Origin: DASWJZ01 sp963761005
GTDB taxonomy: Bacteria > Pseudomonadota > Alphaproteobacteria > Rhizobiales > Afifellaceae
Reading direction: 5' to 3'
Assembly (NCBI GenBank): GCA_963761005.1
Contig: CAVXFK010000015.1
Span: forward strand, 62,001 to 126,000
DNA length: 64,000 bases
The position numbers were made by a program, and so were the translations under genes. Shown here one piece after another: positions 41,563 to 50,629 of this stretch. Every line of letters starts with the position of its first letter. Positions within the stretch are counted from its first letter, which is position 1. The notes beneath the pieces were generated by a model. It did not search any database. It was not told the origin of the DNA and saw only the letters and a list, made by a program, of their open reading frames with translations.

Positions 41563-41728
41563 GTGATGCCGAAGGCGTCGGGTGAGGGGCACGCAGTCTC
41601 CGCTTTCGCTCTCGCGCTTCCGGCGTTGGCAGAGACGGCGCTCGGCCAACCATCTCCGGATGGGGGGAGAAACGTTCAGGACTTGGCCTCCCTAGGACTC
41701 CGCGGGCGATCCGTGGCAACGTGCGTCG

Positions 41729-42754
41729 ATGACCCTCTTTCCGACGACGACCGCCGGCTCGCTGCCAAAACCCTTCTGGCTCGCCGAGCCGAATCGCCTG
41801 TGGGCGCCGTGGCGCCATCAGGGCGAGGAGCTGGTGCGCGCAAAGCGCGACGCGACGCTGCTCGTCCTGAAGCTGCAGGAGGATGCCGGCATCGATATCG
41901 TCTCCGATGGCGAGCAGTCGCGTCAGCATTTCGTGCACGGCTTCCTCGAATTCGTCGATGGCATCGATTTCTCGAATAAGGTCGCGATGGGCATCCGCGA
42001 CAACCGCTACACCGCGATGGTGCCGCGCGTCGTCGGCGAGCTGAGCCTCAAGGGCCGCGTGCACGCGATGGAGGCGCAGCTTGCGCGCGCCCACACCACG
42101 CGAAAGCTGAAGATCACGATGCCCGGCCCTATGACCATCGTCGATACGATCGCCGACGAGCACTATGGCGACCGCGCCAAGATGGCGATGGCCTTAGCGG
42201 CGCTTCTGAACGAGGAGGCGCGGGCGCTCGAGAAGGACGGCGTCGACGTGATCCAGTTCGACGAGCCGGCCTTCAACGTCTACATGGACGCGGTGAAGGA
42301 CTGGGGCATCGCGGCGCTGCATCGCGCCATCGAGGGCCTCTCCTGCAAGACCGCCGTCCACATCTGCTACGGCTACGGCATCAAGCAGAACATCGACTGG
42401 AAGGGGACGCTCGGGTCGGAGTGGCGGCAGTACGAGGCGATCTTCCCCGCGCTCGCACGAAGCCGCATCGGCCAGGTGTCGATCGAGGCGAAGAACTCGC
42501 GCGTGCCGATGGACCTGATGGCTCTGCTTGAAGGAAAGGACGTGCTCGTCGGCGTGATCGACGTCGCGACCGATAAGATCGAAACGCCGGAGGAAGTTGC
42601 GACGACGATCGAGCAGGCGATGAAGTTTGTACCCAAGGAGCGCATCCAGCCCTGCACCAATTGCGGCATGGCGCCGATGCGCTGGGAGATCGCCTTCGCC
42701 AAGCTTCAGGCGCTCGGCGCCGGCGCGAAGCTGGCGCGCGAGCGGTTCGGCTGA
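41729..42754 (+). CDS. Cobalamin-independent methionine synthase-like protein (MetE C-terminal domain)
   Basis: The 341-residue protein corresponds to only the C-terminal catalytic barrel of MetE. It starts MTLFPTTTAGSLPKPFWLAE and has the zinc ligands in TAVHICYGYGIKQ (His and Cys), VSIEAKNSRVPM (Glu) and QPCTNCGMAPMRWE (Cys). DEPAFNVYMD fits the homocysteine site. Such short core-MetE proteins use other methyl donors or donor proteins than the folate of full-length MetE. It follows a homocysteine S-methyltransferase gene; the gap holds a palindromic repeat. Confidence 0.88.
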   Translation: MTLFPTTTAGSLPKPFWLAEPNRLWAPWRHQGEELVRAKRDATLLVLKLQEDAGIDIVSDGEQSRQHFVHGFLEFVDGIDFSNKVAMGIRDNRYTAMVPRVVGELSLKGRVHAMEAQLARAHTTRKLKITMPGPMTIVDTIADEHYGDRAKMAMALAALLNEEARALEKDGVDVIQFDEPAFNVYMDAVKDWGIAALHRAIEGLSCKTAVHICYGYGIKQNIDWKGTLGSEWRQYEAIFPALARSRIGQVSIEAKNSRVPMDLMALLEGKDVLVGVIDVATDKIETPEEVATTIEQAMKFVPKERIQPCTNCGMAPMRWEIAFAKLQALGAGAKLARERFG

Positions 42755-42757
42755 ATC

Positions 42758-43255
42758 CTACCCTGCCCCGCCCTTGATCGGCGGCTGGAACGAGTAGCCC
42801 ATGTCCCAGGGGAAATAGATCCAGGTGTCCTGCGACACCTCGGTGATGAAGGTGTCGACGACCGGTCGCCCCTGCGGCTTGGCATAGACGGTGGCGAAAT
42901 GCGCCTTCGGGAGCATGCCTCTGACGATCGAGGCCGTGCGCCCCGTGTCGACGAGGTCGTCGACGATCAGCACGCCCTCTCCTTTCTCGCCCGCCGCCTT
43001 CAGAACGGCCTCCGAGATCGTTTTGAGGACCGCTGTTTCGCCCTGGCTCTTGTAGTCGTGATAAGAGGCGACGCAGACCGTCTCGATGACGCGGATCTCA
43101 AGCTCGCGCGAGACGATCGCCGCCGGCACCAGCCCGCCGCGCGTGATACAGACGATCGCCGAGAACGGCCCCTGCCCGGCAAGCCGCCAGGCAAGCGCCC
43201 GCGCGTCGCGGTGAAATTCCTCCCAGGAAACCGGAAACGCCTTTTCCCCCGCCAT
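42758..43255 (-). CDS. gpt: Xanthine-guanine phosphoribosyltransferase
   Basis: Gpt salvages xanthine and guanine with PRPP. The 165-residue protein shows CITRGGLVPAAIVSREL near residue 37, the PRPP loop GVLIVDDLVDTGRTASIV (about 94-111) and the base-recognition end DTWIYFPWDMGY. The length agrees with E. coli Gpt. It is convergent with the MetE-like gene, 3 bp apart. Confidence 0.93.
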   Translation of the reverse strand: MAGEKAFPVSWEEFHRDARALAWRLAGQGPFSAIVCITRGGLVPAAIVSRELEIRVIETVCVASYHDYKSQGETAVLKTISEAVLKAAGEKGEGVLIVDDLVDTGRTASIVRGMLPKAHFATVYAKPQGRPVVDTFITEVSQDTWIYFPWDMGYSFQPPIKGGAG

Positions 43256-43451
43256 TCGTGCTCCCTCGCAACGGCGAATGATCCGCGACGCATAGCGCGG
43301 CGCCGGATGAGCGTCGACCGCTTTTCGGCGCCCTCCCGCACGGGGGCGCCCGGGCTTCGCTCGGGCGCATTTCTCGCGCCTTTGGCGTGTGCTAGGTGAT
43401 GCTGTGATCGCCTTTCGAGGGAATCGCGACCGGTCTTCGAAGGAACGTGGC

Positions 43452-44111
43452 GTGACGGATGAAGCGATGCCGCCAAGGGACGCGATGGCGCGGAAGATGG
43501 CGGCGGAAAACCGGCGCGTCAGACAGGACTACCCCGACTTCGCGAATGCCTATGACCGGCTCGTCGCGCGGCTCGTCGCCGGCAGCGCCGGCGACCGGGC
43601 GCCGAAGACGGGCGACGTCCTCCCGCCCTTCATGCTCCCCGACGACGAGGGCCGGCTCGTCGGCCTCGGCGACTTCGGCAGCGCGAAAGCAATCGTCGTC
43701 AGCCTGAACCGCGGGCACTGGTGCACCTACTGCCGCGTCGAGCTGGAGAGCATGCGGGGCATCGATGGCGAGATCAGACGCCGCGGCGGCGCGATGCTCG
43801 CCATCACGCCGGACCGCCAACGCTATCTTCGCAAGCTCAAGGAAGACCTCGATCTCGGTTTCCCGCTGCTCTCCGACATGGACAACGCCTACGCCATGTC
43901 GCTCGGCCTCGTCGTCTGGTGCGGAGACGAGGTGCGCGCGCTCTACGAGAGCATCGATTGGCACCTCGGAGCGTTCCAGGGCAACGACGGCTGGATGGTC
44001 CCGATCCCCGCCACCTACGTCGTCGCCCCCGACGGGCGCATCAAGGCAAGCTTCGTCGAGCCCGACTTCCGGCAGCGGATCGAGCCGGCGGCGATCCTCG
44101 ACGCGATCTGA
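43452..44111 (+). CDS. Peroxiredoxin-like protein (AhpC/TSA family)
   Basis: I favour GTG 43452, with GAAGGA eight bases upstream; an in-frame start at 43389 would add 21 residues. The 219-residue protein has a helical lead (KMAAENRRVRQDYPDFANAY) followed by a thioredoxin fold with NRGHWCTYCRVELESMRGID, where CxxC stands at the active site, and PATYVVAPDGRIKASFVEPD near the C-terminus. The fold is that of AhpC/TSA peroxiredoxin-like proteins that reduce peroxides or disulphides. No signal peptide is seen, so a cytoplasmic place is likely. Confidence 0.88.
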   Translation: MTDEAMPPRDAMARKMAAENRRVRQDYPDFANAYDRLVARLVAGSAGDRAPKTGDVLPPFMLPDDEGRLVGLGDFGSAKAIVVSLNRGHWCTYCRVELESMRGIDGEIRRRGGAMLAITPDRQRYLRKLKEDLDLGFPLLSDMDNAYAMSLGLVVWCGDEVRALYESIDWHLGAFQGNDGWMVPIPATYVVAPDGRIKASFVEPDFRQRIEPAAILDAI

Positions 44112-44130
44112 CTCGCATCGCCCGCCCGTA

Positions 44131-44859
44131 TCAGAGCCGTGCGAGCGCCTCTTCCATCGCAGCTTTCGCCGCTTCGAGCGCCTCGGCGTCGCGCGAGCGG
44201 AGCACGAGCCGCGTCGTGAACTTCTGGCCGTCGTGATAGGGGTAGGAGCCGACGCGCACGCCCGGAAACGCCTTCTGCACTTCCGCCGCCGGGACGGCGA
44301 TCTCGCCCTCCCCGCGCCCCGCCTCGACCGTGACGGAGAGGACCGGCGCCGACGCCGGCAGCATCTTCACCACCTCGTCCATCATCGCCTGCATGATCGC
44401 CGGCACGCCGGCCATGACGAAGACGTTCCTGATACGAAAGCCCGGCGCCGCCGAGACGGAATTCCGGATGAGCTCCGCCCCTTCCGGCATCCGCGCCATC
44501 CTGAGCCAACTCTCGTTCGGCTCGATTCCGCGCGACTTCCAGAACGGGAGAAGCAGGTCGACCGCCCGCTGATCGACATCGATCGGGACGGCGAGCGCCT
44601 TCGCCACCGAATCCGCGGTGATGTCGTCGTGCGTCGGGCCGATCCCGCCGCTTGTGAGCAGAAAATCGTAGCGCCCGGAGAGCGCCCGTACCGCCTCGAC
44701 GATCGCGCTCTCCTCATCGCCGACGATCCGGACTTCCATGAGGTCGACCCCGATGTCCGTCAGCGTGTCGGCGATGAACCCGATGTTCTTGTCCTTGGTC
44801 CGGCCGGAGAGGATTTCGTCGCCGATGACGAGGACTGCGGCGGTCGGCGCATTCACCAT
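44131..44859 (-). CDS. Molybdopterin-binding/CinA N-terminal domain protein
   Basis: The 242-residue protein starts AAVLVIGDEILSGRTKDKNI and has LLTSGGIGPTHDDITADSVA, the signature of the MoaB/MogA-like domain in CinA (competence/damage-inducible protein A). It lacks the C-terminal nicotinamide-nucleotide amidase domain of full CinA. Stand-alone versions are common in alphaproteobacteria and may act on nucleotide or pterin substrates. It is divergent from map, 82 bp away. Confidence 0.9.
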   Translation of the reverse strand: MVNAPTAAVLVIGDEILSGRTKDKNIGFIADTLTDIGVDLMEVRIVGDEESAIVEAVRALSGRYDFLLTSGGIGPTHDDITADSVAKALAVPIDVDQRAVDLLLPFWKSRGIEPNESWLRMARMPEGAELIRNSVSAAPGFRIRNVFVMAGVPAIMQAMMDEVVKMLPASAPVLSVTVEAGRGEGEIAVPAAEVQKAFPGVRVGSYPYHDGQKFTTRLVLRSRDAEALEAAKAAMEEALARL

Positions 44860-44941
44860 TGATCTTTCCCTGCCCGAGGCGCTTAAAAGACGCGCGCCGA
44901 TGCATTAGCTTATGCCAAAGCCAAGATCGAGCCGGGATACC

Positions 44942-45763
44942 ATGCAGGAAACGATGACGGGCGTTGCCCGCCAGGCGAGCGCCATCGCCTATTACGGACC
45001 TGACGGGTTCAAGGGCATGCGCCGCGCCGGCCGGCTCGCCGCCGAATGCCTTGACCAGCTCTATGACATCGTGAAGCCGGGCGTCACCACGCAGGAAATC
45101 GACGACTTCATCTTCGATTTTGGCCTGAAGCACGGGGCCTATCCAGCGACGCTCAACTATCGCGGCTACCGCAAATCGAGCTGCACCTCTGTCAACCACG
45201 TCGTCTGCCACGGTATCCCGAACGAGAAGCCGCTGCGCGAGGGCGACATCGTCAATATCGACGTGACCTACGTGCTCGACGGCTGGCACGGCGATTCGAG
45301 CCGCATGTACGGCGCCGGTCAGCTGAAGCGCGCCGCCGAGCGGCTGATCGAGGTGACCTATGAATGCCTGATGCGCGGGATCGAGGTGATCCGGCCCGGC
45401 GCTCGCATGGGCGACATCGGCCACGCGATCCAGAGCTATGCGGAAGCGCAGCGCTGCTCGGTGGTGCGCGATTTCTGCGGCCACGGCGTCGGCCGCGCCT
45501 TCCACGAGCCGCCGAATGTCCTCCACTACGGCCAGGCCGGCGAGGGCCAGGAGATCAAGCCCGGCATGATCTTCACCGTCGAGCCGATGATCAATCTCGG
45601 CCGCCCGCACGTAAAGCTTCTCTCCGACGGCTGGACCGCGGTCACCCGTGACCGCTCGCTCTCCGCCCAGTTCGAGCACACGGTCGGCGTCACCGAGACC
45701 GGTGTCGAGATCTTCACGCTTTCGCCCTCCGGCCGCTCCTGGCTGCCCTGGAAGGACGCCTGA
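44942..45763 (+). CDS. map: Methionine aminopeptidase, type I
   Basis: Map removes the starting methionine from new proteins. The 273-residue enzyme has the five metal ligands: Asp in DIVNIDVTYVLDGWHGDSSRM (two Asp), His in FCGHGVGRAFHEPP, Glu in IFTVEPMINLG and Glu in AQFEHTVGVTE. There is no zinc-finger N-terminus, as in type Ia enzymes. I chose ATG 44942 over 44912; neither has a strong ribosome site. radC begins 14 bp later and is probably co-transcribed. Confidence 0.93.
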   Translation: MQETMTGVARQASAIAYYGPDGFKGMRRAGRLAAECLDQLYDIVKPGVTTQEIDDFIFDFGLKHGAYPATLNYRGYRKSSCTSVNHVVCHGIPNEKPLREGDIVNIDVTYVLDGWHGDSSRMYGAGQLKRAAERLIEVTYECLMRGIEVIRPGARMGDIGHAIQSYAEAQRCSVVRDFCGHGVGRAFHEPPNVLHYGQAGEGQEIKPGMIFTVEPMINLGRPHVKLLSDGWTAVTRDRSLSAQFEHTVGVTETGVEIFTLSPSGRSWLPWKDA

Positions 45764-45777
45764 ACGCCGGAGCCGCC

Positions 45778-46476
45778 ATGGCGGAGTTCGAGGACGCAGG
45801 CGGGCTCCCCCATTTCCACGGCCACCGCGATCGGCTTCGCGCGCGCTTCCGCGACAAGGGTGCCACGGCGCTCGCCGACTATGAGCTTCTCGAGATGGCG
45901 CTCTTCCGCGCCATCCAGCGCGGCGACACCAAGCCGATGGCGAAGGCGCTTCTGAAGCGCTTCGGGACGCTCAGCGAAGTGCTCGCCGCGCCACGTGCAC
46001 GGCTCAAGGAGATCGACGGCGTCGGCGACCGCGTCGTCGACGAATTGAAGCTGATCCGCGCCTTTGCCGAGCGCACCGCCGGCGAGGCGGTCAGAAAACG
46101 CACCGTGCTCTCATCCTGGCCCGCGCTTCTCGACTATTGCCGCACCGCGATGGCTTTCGAAGAGCGCGAGCAGTTTCGCGTCCTCTTCCTCGACAAGAAG
46201 AACCAGCTTCTCGCCGACGAGGTGCAACAGACCGGCACCGTCGATCACACGCCGGTCTACCCGCGCGAGGTAATGCGCCGCGCGCTCGAGCTGTCCGCGA
46301 CCGCGATTATCCTCGTGCACAATCACCCCTCCGGCGACCCGACCCCCTCGCGCGCCGACATCGAGATGACGCGGACCATCATCGAGGTCGGCAAGCCGCT
46401 CGGTATCGCCGTCCACGATCACCTCGTCATCGGCCGCGAAGGCCACGTGAGCTTCAAGGGGCTGGGACTGGTGTGA
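45778..46476 (+). CDS. radC: RadC family protein (JAB/MPN domain)
   Basis: The 232-residue protein has a helix-hairpin-helix part (LAAPRARLKEIDGVGDRV, about residues 60-80) and the C-terminal JAB metalloprotease-like domain with the signature ILVHNHPSGDPTPSRADIEM near residue 180. RadC was first linked to DNA repair, but its role is unclear and related proteins occur on mobile elements. Here it follows map with a 14-bp gap, a conserved arrangement in Hyphomicrobiales, so it is a core chromosomal gene. Confidence 0.93.
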   Translation: MAEFEDAGGLPHFHGHRDRLRARFRDKGATALADYELLEMALFRAIQRGDTKPMAKALLKRFGTLSEVLAAPRARLKEIDGVGDRVVDELKLIRAFAERTAGEAVRKRTVLSSWPALLDYCRTAMAFEEREQFRVLFLDKKNQLLADEVQQTGTVDHTPVYPREVMRRALELSATAIILVHNHPSGDPTPSRADIEMTRTIIEVGKPLGIAVHDHLVIGREGHVSFKGLGLV

Positions 46477-46513
46477 GCTTTGCCGGCCGCGCAGCCTCGG
46501 CCAATCGACGCCG

Positions 46514-47695
46514 ATGAGCGAAGAGTCTTCGATTGACGTTGCGATCGTGGGCGGCGCGGCAATCGGCTCCGCCGTCGCCTATTTTCTGAAAGCCATCGAG
46601 CGCTTCCCCGGTTCCGTCGCGGTTATCGAGCGCGACCCAAGCTTCGCGACCGCCGCAACCACGCTCTCCGCCGCTTCGATCCGCCAGCAATTCTCTACGC
46701 CGGAGAACATCCGGCTCTCGCGCTTCGGCCTCGATTTCCTCCGGGACATGCCGGCCCGCTTCGGACCGGACGCCGACCCGGCGCTTCGCGAAGGCGGCTA
46801 TCTGATCCTCGCGCGCCCCGAGGGCTGCGCAATCCTCGAAGAGAACCATCGCCTCCAGAAGGCCGAGGGCGCACCTGTCGCGCCGCTCGACGCCGAGGCG
46901 CTCGCCGCGCGCTTTCCCTGGCTCGCGCTCGACGGGATCGCTGCCGGTTCGCTCGGCCTCTCTGGCGAAGGCTGGTTCGACGCGCACACGCTGCTGCGCA
47001 CGCTTCGCGCCGCCGCGCGCGGCTCAGGCGCGACGCTTCTGACCGGCGAAGTCGCCGCGATTGAGATCGCGGAGCACAAGATCGCCGCCGTCACACTTGC
47101 GGATGGCACGCGCATCCGCTGCGGCGTGCTCGTCAACGCCGCCGGGCCGTCGGCGGGACAGGTCGCAGCGCTCGCCGGCCGCGCTCTTCCCGTCGAGCCG
47201 AGGAAGCGCAGCGTCTTCGTGCTCGACGCACCGGACGCGCCGCACAACATGCCGCTTCTCGCCGACCCCTCCGGCGTCTGGGCGCGGCCGGAAGGCACCG
47301 GCTTCATCGCCAGCTATTCGCCGCCCGAATCCGAAGACGGGCCTGCCGACCCAGATGACTTCGCGCCTGACCACGTAATCTTCGACGACATCCTCTGGCC
47401 GGCGCTTGCCGCTCGCGTGCCGGCGTTCGAGCGCCTAAAGGTCACGGGCGCATGGGCCGGCCACTACGACTACAACGCGCTCGATCAGAACGCCGTGATC
47501 GGCCCCGACCCGGAGCTCCGGAATTTCCTCTACGCCAACGGCTTCTCCGGCCACGGCCTGCAGCACGCGCCGGGCGTCGGCCGCGCGCTCGCCGAATTGA
47601 TCGCTTGCGGGCGCTATCGTTCGCTCGACCTCTCCGTCTTCGGCTATGAGCGGATCGCGGCCAACCGGCCGCTCTTCGAGCGGAACGTGATCTGA
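46514..47695 (+). CDS. FAD-dependent oxidoreductase (DAO family, FOXRED1-like)
   Basis: The 393-residue protein has a slightly altered FAD motif, VAIVGGAAIGSAVAYFLKAI, at the N-terminus, then STPENIRLSRFGLDFLRDMP and the C-terminal dinucleotide end NFLYANGFSGHGLQHAPGVG. This pattern is that of FOXRED1/DadA-type oxidases of glycine derivatives, D-amino acids or N-methylated amines. It is complete, unlike two other flavoprotein genes in the window. It lies 2 bp upstream of the pyridoxal kinase gene and may share its transcript. Confidence 0.88.
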   Translation: MSEESSIDVAIVGGAAIGSAVAYFLKAIERFPGSVAVIERDPSFATAATTLSAASIRQQFSTPENIRLSRFGLDFLRDMPARFGPDADPALREGGYLILARPEGCAILEENHRLQKAEGAPVAPLDAEALAARFPWLALDGIAAGSLGLSGEGWFDAHTLLRTLRAAARGSGATLLTGEVAAIEIAEHKIAAVTLADGTRIRCGVLVNAAGPSAGQVAALAGRALPVEPRKRSVFVLDAPDAPHNMPLLADPSGVWARPEGTGFIASYSPPESEDGPADPDDFAPDHVIFDDILWPALAARVPAFERLKVTGAWAGHYDYNALDQNAVIGPDPELRNFLYANGFSGHGLQHAPGVGRALAELIACGRYRSLDLSVFGYERIAANRPLFERNVI

Positions 47696-47697
47696 AG

Positions 47698-48564
47698 ATG
47701 GTCGAGAACGTCGTCATTTCCATCGCGAGCCACGTGGCGCGCGGCAGCGTCGGCAACCGCGCCATGGTGTTTGCGCTGGAGCGCCTCGGCTTCGAGACCT
47801 GGTCTATACCGACGGTCGTGCTTGCGCATCATCCCGGCCACGGGCCGGTCGATCGGATCGTGCCCGATGCGGACCGCTTCGCGTCGCTGCTTGAAGCGCT
47901 GATCGAAGGCGGGCGAGCCGCAAGGGTCGCCGGCATCGTCTCCGGCTATCTCGCCTCGGCCGAGGAGGCGCGCGCCGTCGCTACGCTGGTCGAGGCCGTC
48001 AAGGCGGCGCGCCCCGATACGCTCTATCTCTGCGACCCGGTGATCGGCGACGGCGCGAGCCTCTATGTCGCCGAAGGCCTCGCAGCAGTCGTGCGCGACG
48101 CGCTCATGCCGCTCGCCGACGTCGCGACGCCGAACGCCTTCGAATGCGCGTGGCTCGCCGGAGCGAGCGACGCGAAGAACAGGACCGCGGCAGATTTCGT
48201 CGCGCTCGCCCGCGCCCTTCCATCGCCGGCAGTCCTCGTCACCTCCGCGCCGGCGATGATGCGCGGGCACACCGGCAATCTTCTCGTCACGGAGCGCGAC
48301 GCGCTCCTCTTCGAGCATCCGCAATTTGCGACGCCGGCCAAGGGCACCGGCGATCTTCTCGCCGCGCTCCTGCTGGCGCGCCGGCTCATGGGCCAGAGCC
48401 TGCCGAAGGCGGCGGAGACGGCGCTCGCCAGCGTGTTCGAGATCGTCGCCGGCACCGCAAAGGCCGGCGCCGACGAATTGCTGCTCGCTGCTTTACAGGA
48501 TTCGCTCGTCGCGCCACACGCTTCGGTCGTCGCACGGAGGCTCGGGCCCGGACTGCCGCGATGA
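47698..48564 (+). CDS. pdxY: Pyridoxal kinase
   Basis: PdxY phosphorylates pyridoxal to PLP. The 288-residue ribokinase-fold protein begins NVVISIASHVARGSVGNRAM and includes DTLYLCDPVIGDGASLYV, ATPNAFECAWLAG and the catalytic ATPAKGTGDLLAALLLARR with the Asp base. The order and length match PdxY. It starts 2 bp after the FAD oxidoreductase gene and overlaps the methyltransferase gene by four bases. Confidence 0.92.
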   Translation: MVENVVISIASHVARGSVGNRAMVFALERLGFETWSIPTVVLAHHPGHGPVDRIVPDADRFASLLEALIEGGRAARVAGIVSGYLASAEEARAVATLVEAVKAARPDTLYLCDPVIGDGASLYVAEGLAAVVRDALMPLADVATPNAFECAWLAGASDAKNRTAADFVALARALPSPAVLVTSAPAMMRGHTGNLLVTERDALLFEHPQFATPAKGTGDLLAALLLARRLMGQSLPKAAETALASVFEIVAGTAKAGADELLLAALQDSLVAPHASVVARRLGPGLPR

Positions 48565-49169
48565 CAACCCTCTTCCAGCGTTATCAGCGGATCGCGCCCT
48601 TCTACGATCTTCTCGACTATCCCTTCGAGCAGGGGCGCTACCGCGCCATCCGCCCCCTCCTTTTCGCGAAGCTCTCCGGCCGCGTGCTCGATGCCGGCGT
48701 CGGCACCGGTCGCAACATCCCCTTCTATCCCCCCGGCGCCGAGATGATCGGCGTCGACCAGAGCCCGGCGATGCTTGCGCGCGCCGGCCGCCGGCGTGAC
48801 GCGCTCGGCGCCCGCGTCGACCTGAAGCCGATGGACGTGAAGCGCCTCGACTTCCCTGATGCGCATTTCGACGCAGCGGTCGCGACCTTCCTCTTCTGCG
48901 TCCTCCCCGACGCCGACCAGGAGGCGGCACTGCGCGAGTTCGCGCGCGTGGTGAAGCCCGGCGGTCCGATCCGCCTGCTTGAATATGTCCGCCCGCAAAG
49001 CGCGCTCCGCCGCTTCAGCGCCAGGCTCTGGGAACCGTGGATGTATTGGGCCTACGGCGCCGGCTTCGACCGGCAGACGGAGGCGCATGCGCGCGCGGCG
49101 GGGCTTCAGATCGCAAGCGGCCGCTTTGTTTACGAGGATCTGATCAAGCTGATCGAAATCCGCGCCTGA
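48561..49169 (+). CDS. Class I SAM-dependent methyltransferase
   Basis: The 202-residue protein has the SAM-binding motif I VLDAGVGTGRNIPFYP near residue 43, the acidic end of strand 2 IGVDQSPAML and the motif IV-like AVATFLFCVLPDADQ. Its C-terminal part (LWEPWMYWAYGAGFDRQTEA) resembles methyltransferases of the UbiE/phospholipid N-methylase type, so a lipid or quinone substrate is possible. It overlaps pdxY by four bases (ATGA), indicating translational coupling. Confidence 0.85.
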   Translation: MTTLFQRYQRIAPFYDLLDYPFEQGRYRAIRPLLFAKLSGRVLDAGVGTGRNIPFYPPGAEMIGVDQSPAMLARAGRRRDALGARVDLKPMDVKRLDFPDAHFDAAVATFLFCVLPDADQEAALREFARVVKPGGPIRLLEYVRPQSALRRFSARLWEPWMYWAYGAGFDRQTEAHARAAGLQIASGRFVYEDLIKLIEIRA

Positions 49170-49218
49170 GCTCTCCCGGCGGCACCGGCCGCCATTGACA
49201 CGTTACCCGGTCTCCCTT

Positions 49219-49239
49219 AAATGCGAATAATTCGCATTT
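49219..49239. promoter_or_regulatory. Fur-family (Mur-type) operator before mntH
   Basis: The core TGCGAAT-A-ATTCGCA is a perfect 7-1-7 inverted repeat, extended to 10 bp arms by AAA and TTT. Fur-superfamily repressors bind 7-1-7 repeats of this kind. Its position, 20-40 bp upstream of the manganese transporter start, suggests Mur (manganese-responsive Fur) control, as known for mntH and sitABCD in alphaproteobacteria. Confidence 0.7.
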
Positions 49240-49258
49240 GCATTCGCAGAAAGCCCAT

Positions 49259-50620
49259 ATGCGCGGCGATCCCCCGAGCGCCTCGACGACCACATCCCTT
49301 GCCGGCTGGCGCACCGAGCGCGGCACCCCGGCGCTTGCCGAGGTGCACGGCTCGATCGCCGTGCGCGCCGACGCGCCCGTGTGGCAGAGGGCGCTCGTCT
49401 TCCTCGGCCCGGGCTATCTCGTCGCCACGGGCTACATGGACCCCGGCAACTGGGCGACCTCGCTCGCCGGCGGCTCGCGCTTCGGCTACACACTTCTCTT
49501 CGCCACGCTCGTTTCCAGCCTCATGGCGATTATCCTGCAGGCGCTTTGCGCGCGGCTTGCCGTCGCCACCGGGCGCGACCTCGCCCAGGCCTGCCGGGAC
49601 ACCTATTCGCGGCCGGTCTCCTTCACCCTGTGGGTGCTCGCCGAGCTCGCCATCGTCGCGACCGACCTCGCCGAGGTGATCGGCACCGCGATCGCCCTCA
49701 ACCTGCTTTTCAACATCCCCCTCAACTACGGCGTCGTCATCACCGCTCTCGACGTCTTTCTGGTGCTTTATCTGCAGAACAAGGGCTTCCGCTGGATCGA
49801 GGCGTTCATCATCACGCTGCTTGGCATCATCGCGATCTGCTTCATCGCTCAGCTCGTTCTGGCGCGGCCGGAGATCACCGGCATCCTCGGCGGCTTCCTC
49901 CCACGGCCCGAGATCGTCACCAACCCGGACATGCTCTATCTCGCGCTCGGCATCCTCGGCGCCACGGTCATGCCGCACAATCTCTACCTCCACACGGCGA
50001 TCGTGCAGACGCGCGCGTATGGCCAGAGCGAGCCGGAGAAGCGCGAGGCGATCCGCTTCGCCACGCTTGATTCCACCGTCGCTCTCTTCTTCGCGCTGAT
50101 GATCAACGCCTCGATCCTGGTCCTCGCTGCCGCGAGCTTTCACGCGCGCGGCGAGACGAGCGTGGAAGACCTTGGCCAGGCGCATGCGCTGCTCATGCCG
50201 CTTCTCGGCGCGGCAGCGGCGCCGGTACTTTTCGCGATCGCGCTTCTTTGCTGCGGCCTCTCCTCCACGGTGACGGCGACCATGGCCGGCCAGGCCGTGA
50301 TGGAAGGCTTTCTGCGCATGCGTCTTGCGCCGTGGCTCCGCCGCCTGATCACCCGCGGCCTTGCCATTATTCCTGCGGCAGGCGTCACCTTCGCCGCCGG
50401 TGACGCCGGCGCAGCAAAGCTTTTGATCTTCTCGCAGGTTATCCTCAGCCTGCAGCTTTCCTTCGCGGTCGTGCCGCTCGTCATGTTCGCCGCCGACAAG
50501 CGCAAGATGGGCGTCTTCGTCGCGCCGCGCTGGCTGACGGCAACTGCCGCCCTGATCGCCGCGGTGATCGTGATCCTGAACGTGAAGCTGGTGTTCGACT
50601 TCGTTCTCGCCGCCGTCTAA
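49259..50620 (+). CDS. mntH: Nramp family Mn2+/divalent metal transporter
   Basis: The 453-residue protein has the Nramp signature in the first helix, GPGYLVATGYMDPGNWATSL, with the metal-binding Asp-Pro-Gly-Asn, and the second site in helix 6, LGATVMPHNLYLHTAIVQTR (Met and His). Around eleven hydrophobic helices are visible. It imports Mn2+ (or Fe2+) with protons. I use ATG 49259, because a possible TTG at 49238 lies inside the operator palindrome. Confidence 0.94.
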   Translation: MRGDPPSASTTTSLAGWRTERGTPALAEVHGSIAVRADAPVWQRALVFLGPGYLVATGYMDPGNWATSLAGGSRFGYTLLFATLVSSLMAIILQALCARLAVATGRDLAQACRDTYSRPVSFTLWVLAELAIVATDLAEVIGTAIALNLLFNIPLNYGVVITALDVFLVLYLQNKGFRWIEAFIITLLGIIAICFIAQLVLARPEITGILGGFLPRPEIVTNPDMLYLALGILGATVMPHNLYLHTAIVQTRAYGQSEPEKREAIRFATLDSTVALFFALMINASILVLAAASFHARGETSVEDLGQAHALLMPLLGAAAAPVLFAIALLCCGLSSTVTATMAGQAVMEGFLRMRLAPWLRRLITRGLAIIPAAGVTFAAGDAGAAKLLIFSQVILSLQLSFAVVPLVMFAADKRKMGVFVAPRWLTATAALIAAVIVILNVKLVFDFVLAAV

Positions 50621-50629
50621 GGCGGCGCG

